NCBI RefSeq assembly: GCF_003324165.1
Contig: NW_025407911.1
Location: 1 to 20,835 of the forward strand
Direction: 5' to 3'
Source of the DNA: Naegleria lovaniensis
Lineage: Eukaryota; Heterolobosea; Eutetramitea; Acrasida; Naegleriidae
Length of the DNA stretch: 20,835 nt
Part shown: positions 7,652 through 15,421 of the stretch, in pieces
Layout of the letters: each line of letters starts with the position of its first letter
How positions within the stretch are numbered: the first letter of the stretch is position 1
Program-made: the position numbers and the translations under genes
Notes under the pieces: model-generated
Database searches by the model: none
Seen by the model: only the letters and a program-made list of their open reading frames with translations
Told to the model about the DNA's origin: nothing

Positions 7652-10187
7652 CTAAAGAATCTGGCATGAGAATCCTCCCGATGATGTTCCATTGGTAGGT
7701 AAAGAGGTGCTTCGACGAGCTCGTTTGTTTTGTGATGGTGGCGTTTGCATGGGGGAAAACGCAGCTGAGGTACCTGCAGGTGAAGTTGTTTGCATGCTTA
7801 GATTTGCGGCATTGGGTGTTGTTGGATAATTTTCATCGTCACCACCATCGCTCGAGGTGATAGATTTTCTCTTCTTGAGAGTTTCTTGCTCCTTTTCGCT
7901 AAGTTGTGATAATGTTGGAAGAATGTGACCTTCTTTTGCTTGATAGTAGCTCATTACGGACACGCCCTTCTCGAATACGAGAGTTTTTAGTCCTTGATTG
8001 TGACAATTCATAACGTCCATCACATCCCTGTTGCAGTAATCTCCTGATGCCTTGTTAGTTAACTTCACCCAGCAATATCTAGCATTTATCCAAAATATCT
8101 TAATCATACCATACTTGTAAAAAGCTTCTTTGATATGTTCATTAGTTACTTCTTGCGACAGACCTGTTAACAAAAACACGTCAGATCTGTCTTCGAGTGG
8201 GTTGGGTTTCAAAAGTTTGAAATTGTGATCACAGTTCATGACATTGATAATGTTGACCATTTCCTTAATATGGGATAAATCGGCAACTCCGTGGAAAATT
8301 TTGTTTCGATTGGTACCAATGATTTGACTAATTTTCATGAATACAAAACCTGTCATAAAGGCGTCAAATGCTGCAACATGGTCAAAGTCTTTAATTCCTT
8401 CATAAAATTCGTCAAAGTTCTCAAATCGGGGTCCTCCAGCATCGGTTCTGTGCAACGTGTAGTCGAAGACTGTTCGTAGAGAAGTGTCTCTAACTAATGC
8501 TGACGAGATTTGTGGGTAGGTTTCACAGATATACTTGGTGTCAATTACACTATATTTACAAATATAAAACAACGAAAAAATAAAGCATGTGTGAAATGTC
8601 ATTTCAACCATGAAAACAATTACACTTACTTTTCAAAATTTTCTCTCACAATTGCCTTAAATTCTTCCGACGATGCAGGAAGGGGCTTGATGAATTTATG
8701 AACGACATGCATCATGTCCAACATCGCATTGTGTCCAATTAGAATTAAATGTTTGTGTTTTGTAAGCTCTCGAATGACTCTAGAAAATCCAAGTTCTTGA
8801 CTCACTGCCTCTTCAATTTCTCTATTAATTCTTTCTTCTGTTGTTTCGCTGCCGACTCTCGTGACACGGATAAATGATAGTCTTTTGTTGCCTGTGTTGA
8901 TGGTATTTAGTACAAGTTTGCCTTCATATCTGTTTGTTAAGTACCATTAATAACATTATTGATGTTATATAGAGATATTTCTGCAAAGAATTAAAACTTA
9001 CAAAGATCCCAATTCCTCAAATAAGAATTTTCGTTCAAACCCGTTACAAGGATCAAGGTCGAGCTCTGCATCGGTAGAGTTAGCTACCCAATCGGCGACT
9101 CTTTCTTTACAATTTTCCAAAAACTCTCGTTGTTCAGGTGTCAAACGGCTACTGTCAATTTTTTCGCCTCTATCGTTAGGTCTTCTTCTCGTTCCAGACC
9201 CTGTTGCTTTGCTTTTAACAATTCTTGTAATGTTTTCTCTTGTGGTTGTCTCTTCGATCTCATTCATGTAGGTAATACCATGAGCGATAACCTTATTAAG
9301 ATCCATCTTGTTCTGAACTAAAAATTGAAGGCAAGTATTTTGACAAGAGAAGACACTAGAGCTTCGAGAGGGAGCTTTGAAAAGATAAAAGTTATATGGC
9401 CTTGCTGTGACTTTAGGAGATGCAGCAGTTGGAGAAGTCTTTTTGGCCAGTGAACTTTTCAACATTTGTCGTAAGCGTTCCGTTTCGTCTTGAATATTAG
9501 AAAATTCATCCTCAGGTTTTTCAACAAACCATAGGCAAAGACCAAATTGAACCACTTCGAATTGAGATGCACTATCTCTTAACTTTAAATATCTGTCTTC
9601 AATTGTATCGATGGGCATGATTTTGTGTTCCTCGCTACGAATTGATGGAAGTTTGCAGAATAACAGTTTAAAAACGAGAAGAAAGTTATATGAACTTACT
9701 CTAATTCCAAGCCAGTCATTTCAAGATCGAAGCTAATAAACGATGTCTTGGGCAGCAATTCTTTGATTTCAGCTAATTTTTCTTCAAAATTAATTTTTGT
9801 AACATCAATAATGGAAGGAGATTTCTTTGTGAGGGCTGTAGTTACAGGTTTAATACATTGAGCCGATTCCGAAGTGATGGCTAGCGCCTTATCTTCATCA
9901 TCATTAGTTCCTACTATATCAGCATTTGAATCAGAGGATACTGTAACTGTATTTTCCACTCCTGATGATGATGGAGTTGAATTATCTTCTTCCGCGGAAA
10001 CAGCAGGAGTTGGTGTTGAAGTTTCCAATTCATCGGTTTTATCAATTTCGTTATTGCCAGAATTTAAGTCTTGCTTTGATGATGCAAAGGGATGTTCGAC
10101 CAATCCGTCATATGATGATGAGCCTTGCTGTTCTTGTTGTTCCGTGCTCTCATCGATCATTTTATTATCGTCTTCGTTTAATGGCAT
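7652..10187 (-). CDS. PARN: Poly(A)-specific ribonuclease PARN, four exons
   Basis: PARN is a DEDDh 3'-5' exonuclease that shortens poly(A) tails and trims small RNAs. Exons on the minus strand are 10187-9700, 9634-9002, 8929-8630 and 8549-7652, joining in phase to 772 residues ending in TAG. Catalytic residues are all visible after splicing: D154 and E156 (SFDLEMTG), D445 (GHNAMLDMMH), H531 and D536 (DHVAAFDAFMTG). The spacing HxxxxD matches the family. An R3H-like domain interrupts the nuclease (about 325-374, with LDLDPCNGFERK), as in human PARN, and an RRM follows (about 597-670, DVFLLTGLSQ...IFWINARYCWVKL). The C-terminal tail is basic and Ser/Thr-rich. Unusually, about 150 acidic, low-complexity residues precede the first catalytic Asp, which sits near residue 28 in human PARN. 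ATG 10187 is the first ATG in frame. Confidence 0.95.
8550..8629 (-). other. PARN intron 3 (80 nt)
   Basis: GTAAGT donor and ATATAG acceptor, phase 2. Removal joins the exon ending in ENFE to VIDTKYICETYPQ, matching the PARN layout in which a conserved D-T-K follows the GHN-D motif. Confidence 0.9.
8930..9001 (-). other. PARN intron 2 (72 nt)
   Basis: GTAAGT donor and AAACAG acceptor, phase 2. It joins the R3H-like segment (FEELGS) to YEGKLVLNTI. An earlier CAG acceptor-like site inside it would not keep the family sequence. Confidence 0.88.
9635..9699 (-). other. PARN intron 1 (65 nt)
   Basis: GTAAGT donor and CGTAG acceptor, phase 2. It joins MTGLEL to DEEHKIMPIDTIEDRYLKL, restoring the catalytic DxE followed by the ERYxKL segment typical of PARN. 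Confidence 0.92.
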
Positions 10188-10456
10188 TTTTTCAATCAAC
10201 AACGTGAGACTTCATTTCAACAAAAAGAATAATAATTTAACATCTATAATCATACAGTGATTTGGTGGTTTCATAGATATCATCTTGATGAAATTATTTC
10301 ATTCATTGCCAAGAAAAAATTGGTTTTTCAAAAGTTCAATGTGTTTGTTGATTTTTTGAGTGCAAGAGTTCAAAAAAAATTCAAACGCTAATCATCACCT
10401 CTGCCATCACTTCAAATCACTTCTAAATTTTCATCCCCACAATATAACTCAACAAC
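10188..10456. promoter_or_regulatory. Divergent PARN / NOL10 promoter region
   Basis: The two ATGs are separated by 269 nt and point away from each other. The segment is rich in A/T runs (for example AAAAAAAT near 10370-10380) and has no supported ORF apart from the PARN uORF. It must carry both core promoters and both leaders. No clear TATA box stands out. Confidence 0.6.
10192..10215 (-). other. Upstream ORF just before the PARN start
   Basis: A seven-residue ORF (MKSHVVD, stop TGA) ends 4 nt before the PARN ATG at 10187 on the minus strand. If the transcript starts upstream of 10215, scanning ribosomes would meet it first, so it could lower or regulate PARN translation. Its use depends on the unknown transcription start. 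Confidence 0.4.
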
Positions 10457-12512
10457 ATGGTCAACACCAAGAGGCTCCTAAAGGAGATTGAAACAAAAAA
10501 GAAGATCACCGATGTGAAATTCTTTAAAGACGATGATAAGAGTAGCAAATCTCGGGATACAAACACATTCAACAGCAGTAACATGAATATAGCCTCTAAA
10601 AACTATGGTGTTCTTGTCTATGATTTGGAAGGTAAAAAATCTCTCTCGGAGATTGTTCAAAACTCCAAACTCAAAGCAAAATACAATAGTGAGGCCAAAA
10701 ATTATTTCAATTTAATTGATGACTTGGAATTTCCGACAGCATGTAACAATATTTGTTTAGCTGCAGATGAGAATCACTTGTGGGCTTCTGGTATTTATAA
10801 ACCACAAGTGAGATGTTTTACTTTGGATGATTTAACCATGAAATTTAAGAGACATGTGGATTATGAAATTCTTAAATTGTGTCCACTTACTTCAGATTAC
10901 AAAAAGATGGCAACTTTGTGTGTAGATCGATATATTGAAATTCATGCTCAATGGGGAAGCTATTATCGATTTAGAATTCCAAAATATGGGCGAGACATTA
11001 CATATCATGATTATAGTGCAGAGCTGGTCATGGTAGGATCAAGTAATGAAATTTATCGATTCAATCTTGAACAAGGAATGTTTAGGAAACCAACTCTTAG
11101 CTACTCGAATGCAGAAGCTATTAACACTGTGAAAATTAATCCTGTTCATCAACTTTTTGGTCTTGGATGTGATAATGGATTTGTGGAATGCATGGATCCT
11201 CGCTCTAAGAAAATTATTGGATGTATTGATGCCCATGACTCTATTAACACCATGCTTGGATCTGCTTCTTCGTGGGATTCTTCTTCGCGAGCTGTGACAG
11301 CATTCGAATTTGATAGTGATGGAATTGGTTTTGCTGTTGGTACACACTCTGGAAAGGTTGGACTCTTTGATTTGCGAAAGAAAGGTGCTGTTTTTGTAAA
11401 GGACCACCATACTGATTTACCAATCGTTAAAATTGCATATCACGACACTTCAAAGAATATTTTCTCAGCAGACACTCAAGTGGTGAAAATTTGGGACAAA
11501 TCCAATGGAAACAATTATACCAATTTGGAACTCACAGCCAAGATTAACGATTTTTGTATCATTCCACACAGTGGTATGGTATTAGTGGGAGGAGAACGTT
11601 CCAAGATCAAACCTTTCTATATTCCAAGTTTAGGTCCTGCTCCAAAATGGTGTGCATTTGTCGACCAAATTACAGAAGAACTCGAAGATTTCAAGAAGAA
11701 TACTGTCTATCAAGATTTCAAATTCCTTACATTGGAAGAAGTTCAAGAGTATGTTTTTATTTCTTTAACGTTATTCACAGATTTAACCTCATGCCAATTT
11801 ATTTGTTGCATTTCACACTGCATCATTATGAACTTGAAACAGTCTTGGCTTGGAAGATTTATTTGGAACAGATCTATTACGGCCCTACATGCATGGTTTC
11901 TTCATTAAGATGTCTCTGTACCGAAGAGCTCTCGAGTATAGTGACCAAAAATCAGATCAAATTTCTGCTTCAGAAATTCTCACTCCCGGTCAAGTGGATA
12001 GCATGTCTGAAGAGAGACTCAAAGAAGAACGTGTGAAGGCTCTTGTCGACTTTATTACGCAAGAAGATGGCGAACAAGAAACCTCACAACAACAAACAAA
12101 GAAACCACAAATTGCTGCTGTCGACGATGACCGATTTAAAGAAATGCTTGACAATCCTGATTTTGCTGTAGAAGTCTCGGAAAAGAAGAAGAAATTCGAG
12201 GAGAGAAAAGCCAAAAGAAGAGAAGTATTTGACACCTCGAGTCATAGACGAGACAAAAAGGCAGAACGAGAGCAAGAAGACTCTATTGGAATTTATGGTA
12301 TTGAGTCTGCTCAATCCCTCAATTACAATGATCATGCTGACTTTTTAGATTTTGGAACTAAGAACAAGAATGAACGAAACATGTCATTCCATTCACGATT
12401 AAACCGTAAAGGAGAGAATGAAGAGGCCAATGACAAAGATGATGGAGGTAATAAGAGAAAGAGACGAGGAGGTAGTGGCGATAAAAGATCCAAGCACGTT
12501 AAAAAGTACTAA
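10457..12512 (+). CDS. NOL10: NOL10/ENP2, nucleolar WD40 ribosome-biogenesis protein
   Basis: NOL10 (yeast Enp2) is a nucleolar WD-repeat protein of the small-subunit processome, needed for early 18S rRNA maturation. Exons 10457-11748 and 11843-12512 join in phase 2 to 653 residues (human 688). Residues about 45-400 form degenerate WD40 blades, including AADENHLWASGIYKPQVRCF, LGCDNGFVECMDPR, FAVGTHSGKVGLFDLR and IFSADTQVVKIWD. Across the junction the signature LGLEDLFGTDLLRPYMHGFF appears only after splicing, which confirms both the family and the intron. A NUC153 motif (DDRFKEMLDNPDF, from about 526) follows, then charged coiled-coil-like sequence and a basic C-terminus (KRKRRGG...KHVKKY). 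The start context is AACAACATGG. It diverges from PARN. Confidence 0.95.
11749..11842 (+). other. NOL10 intron (94 nt)
   Basis: GTATGT donor and AAACAG acceptor, phase 2. Without splicing the first frame continues for about 50 unrelated hydrophobic residues and stops at 11906-11908. With it, the reading continues into the conserved NOL10 signature. Confidence 0.93.
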
Positions 12513-13346
12513 TTAGTAGAACCAATAAAAAAGTAGAATTGAAAGTTTTAACTGTTTTACCTAATATCCAAATATGTTCGCCACTTCTTCGTGATCCACA
12601 CTTCTCTATGATAGTTTGCAGCGTCAAGTTCAATCACAACGTTATTTGTTGTTGTCAACAGAACCCTTATCAAAATTGATGATAACACGATCGTGACAAG
12701 TTGACCATCAACGGGCAATCAAAAATCTTCAAAGATCCACTCAAACGATCGCTCTCTCATCAAGTCACTTGCTCTTTTTTCGAGCCGTTGTTTCTAATTT
12801 TGAAAGACATGACGTTTTTTACAAATTGATTTTTTCAAACAAATACTTCAAATATTCAAAAAAAAGTCGCTAACTTGTTCTTCGCTCATCTCACAAGAAT
12901 CGCAAGGAGTTTTCTGTTGCCATTGTTATTATTAGTCATCACCGACGAGTACTCACGCAAAACTCCTATTGCCGTGAATTGTTGTGTTCTTTAAGAATCA
13001 TCCGTGAAGCAAACAACAACTTGTTCAGATTGATTTTTCAAATTATTATAACCAAATCCGAGCACTCAGCAATACATTCCATGAATCTGTAGTAAAAGGC
13101 TCTTTGAAAAACGGAAAATAGACCATCAGCATCCAACAGTAATTTCCTAAATTTTATATACGTACACTACAAACAACAACGCATCAGTTTTTCTTAACGC
13201 ACTTTGTACTCCTCTTTCCAACCGGTGCTTTCATTTCGTGGTGTTTGTAGGAAATAGTCCATATATTTTCATTCTTTTCAACTGCGAGTATTAATACTTT
13301 GAAGACTCTCTCTTCCATCTTGTAGAAAGCACTAACAATAATCACT
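12513..13346. other. 834-nt non-coding gap before the kinase gene
   Basis: This is the longest stretch without a supported gene. It holds the NOL10 3' end and the kinase promoter and leader. A TATATA sits at 13155-13160, about 190 nt before the kinase ATG. Tiny ORFs start at 12809 (MTFFTN) and 13081 (MNL) and would count as uORFs only if transcription begins that far upstream. An in-frame TAG at 13323 blocks extension of the kinase ORF. I found no tRNA-like fold or convincing snoRNA boxes. Confidence 0.5.
12524..12529 (+). terminator. Probable polyadenylation signal of NOL10
   Basis: AATAAA lies 12 nt after the TAA stop of NOL10, a spacing similar to the helicase gene's signal. Confidence 0.5.
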
Positions 13347-15299
13347 ATGGTTTTATCCTTCTCCGGCAGCAGCAGCAACGGGATACCCATACCGTCATCC
13401 TCTACAACTTCACCCACCTCTCCAAGAGGAATACCTTCCAACACCATCACTTCCTCACCCAACAACAATAACTCTAGCCCAATTCCCATTCCCAACTCGA
13501 GTAATTCTCTCTTCACTAAACGAAAAACATCTAATGCCAAATATAAGCCATCCAATCTTAGTATTTCATCAGTGCGGGACGGCAAGGTTTCAAGAACACC
13601 CAAACAATTTGAAATTCCGCAAGAATTCTACATGTATTCATCATCAGTGCCGAATCCAACCACTTCACGACCTTCTTCAGTTTCTTCATCATCCATGATG
13701 TATGGCATGTCAGCAGATGAGTCATCATCATCCCATCAACAACCTCCTCAACATCATCACCATTCTAGTAAATCTCTCTCGTTTGCTAACATGAACCGTC
13801 ATCAGCAAGATTTACCATTCTCTCCTCCTTCCACCTCATCAGCCATGATGATCAACACATCAACCATTTCAAGAGGACAACACGGAATGCATTCGGTTTC
13901 CTCCTCCTTTTCAAACTCGTCATCTTTATATGCCACTCCTCACTCTGCTTCGTCGTCTGGTTTTCATCATCCTCATCAACACCACCATCACTCATTTTCT
14001 CAACAACATTTTCCACCCAGTTCGTTGGGACATAATCACTACACTTCAGGCTATTTCAATCCTCACAGTTATGGTGATAGCAGTAGTGTTTGTTATTCAC
14101 TGAGCAGTAGTGTGGATTCTACATGTTCTTTTGCAAGTCAATGTTGCAGTCCCAACGGAGGGTCGTTCATTCCCTATGACAAATTAAACAGAAAATTTAG
14201 AAAAATTAAACCATTGGGAGAGGGTTCATCGAGCACAGTTTCGCTGGTACAACAAGAGAGCACTGGTCTGCACTTTGCTGAGAAGATTATTGAACATTAT
14301 GAAGAACGAGAATCCATTGTAAAGAATGAAGTTAAATTTCTGTCCATTTGCAAACCATGTCCAAACGTTGTGACGCTTTATGACTGCTTTCAGAAAGGAA
14401 ATTCTATACACTTAATTTTAGAATACATGGAAGGAAATTCGATAGATATCATTGCTAAAAGATACAGTAAACTGTCAAGAAAGCAACGACAAGCAATTGA
14501 GGAAGATTTGGACGCACCCTTACCAGCACATCTCTCACCAATGACCTATGAAGATTGCGGTGACTCAGAATTAATTACTTATGACGACGATTTGGATGAC
14601 TTGAATGGAAACGATATCATGGAAGATGAAATGTTTCCCATGACAGATGTGAATAGTAAGGCAGATAAACAATCAAAGAGACATTCTTCCACTCGCAGAA
14701 GGCTATTCGCAGAAGATACTACAGATAGCGCTAAAAACAGTGCTAGTGACCGCAGCCGAGGCATTCCTGAAGAGATTCTGGGATTAATGGTTGTTCAAGT
14801 TATAAGAGCACTTTGCTTCTTGGATGAACATAACGTGATTCACTCCGACATTAAGCCCAGTAACATTCTTCTAAACAAGAGAGGCGAGGTAAAATTGACA
14901 GATTTTGGACTTTCAACCTACGCAGACGTTGCACACAATAGACTAGGATCATTTGCCTACATGAGTCCAGAGAAGTTACAACACGGAAAGCATAGTCACA
15001 AATCTGACGTATATTCGTTGGGCGTTTCCATATTGGAATTATCGAAATGCAAATTCCCATTTTCCGAAAGTGGTTTTCACATGCACGAGATTCAAACCCT
15101 TGATGTGGAAAAATTTGTTGGAGATTCACATTCATATGATTTTAAAGATTTTGTGAAGAAGTGTATTCAAATTGATCCTTCTTCCAGACTTTGTGCTTCT
15201 GAATTATTGCAACACGAATGGATGCAACCTTTCAAGAATTTAGATAATGACATTGTTTGTTCCAAGATTGCAAATTGGTACAATAAATTGTTTGCTTGA
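13347..15299 (+). CDS. MAP2K/STE-like protein kinase with His/Ser-rich N-terminus
   Basis: The 650-residue ORF has no intron. Residues 1-270 are Ser-, Pro-, His- and Gln-rich, with two polyhistidine clusters, and look disordered. The kinase domain spans about 280-635. The glycine loop is GEGSSSTV (291-298), the ATP-anchoring lysine is K313 (FAEKII), and helix C carries a Glu (ESIVKNEVKF). The catalytic loop reads H499-S500-D501-I-K503-PSNILLN, DFG is at 519-521 and SPE at 540-542. The KPSNIL and GEVKLTDFGLS pattern and the G-S-x-x-Y-M-S-P-E segment fit the STE7/MAP2K group best. Oddities: HSD replaces HRD, the activation loop between DFG and SPE lacks the usual spaced Ser/Thr pair, and an acidic insert of roughly 110 residues lies between the hinge and helix E. 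The core catalytic K, D and D remain, so activity is plausible. Other STE families are possible. Confidence 0.85.
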   Translation: MVLSFSGSSSNGIPIPSSSTTSPTSPRGIPSNTITSSPNNNNSSPIPIPNSSNSLFTKRKTSNAKYKPSNLSISSVRDGKVSRTPKQFEIPQEFYMYSSSVPNPTTSRPSSVSSSSMMYGMSADESSSSHQQPPQHHHHSSKSLSFANMNRHQQDLPFSPPSTSSAMMINTSTISRGQHGMHSVSSSFSNSSSLYATPHSASSSGFHHPHQHHHHSFSQQHFPPSSLGHNHYTSGYFNPHSYGDSSSVCYSLSSSVDSTCSFASQCCSPNGGSFIPYDKLNRKFRKIKPLGEGSSSTVSLVQQESTGLHFAEKIIEHYEERESIVKNEVKFLSICKPCPNVVTLYDCFQKGNSIHLILEYMEGNSIDIIAKRYSKLSRKQRQAIEEDLDAPLPAHLSPMTYEDCGDSELITYDDDLDDLNGNDIMEDEMFPMTDVNSKADKQSKRHSSTRRRLFAEDTTDSAKNSASDRSRGIPEEILGLMVVQVIRALCFLDEHNVIHSDIKPSNILLNKRGEVKLTDFGLSTYADVAHNRLGSFAYMSPEKLQHGKHSHKSDVYSLGVSILELSKCKFPFSESGFHMHEIQTLDVEKFVGDSHSYDFKDFVKKCIQIDPSSRLCASELLQHEWMQPFKNLDNDIVCSKIANWYNKLFA

Positions 15300-15421
15300 A
15301 AGGTTTTCCTTAAACTATTCGTTGGTACTTTAATTGAGCTCGTCATGGTTATATGAAATTTTAATTATTTTACAATGAATTGGATGGTTAAATTATTGAG
15401 GTATGACAACTCAGCAGTTGA

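Noticed and set aside
11749-11908. End of the unspliced NOL10 frame as a truncation or pseudogene
   Set aside because: A GT-AG intron of 94 nt restores the family signature in the next exon, so the early stop is intronic.
12676-12720. C/D-box snoRNA suggested by TTGATGATAAC
   Set aside because: The first base does not fit the C-box consensus RTGATGA, no D box with terminal stem was found at a suitable distance, and the short inverted bits nearby are only about 5 bp.
13184-13603. 139-residue minus-strand ORF over the kinase gene's 5' end
   Set aside because: It is antisense to the Ser/Pro-rich start of the kinase and consists of Leu/Glu/Gly repeats mirrored from those codons. No independent start context or family.
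13347-15299. WEE1-type identity for the kinase
   Set aside because: The HSDIKPSNIL and LTDFGLS loops and the GSFAYMSPE segment fit STE7-like kinases better, and WEE1-specific features were not seen.
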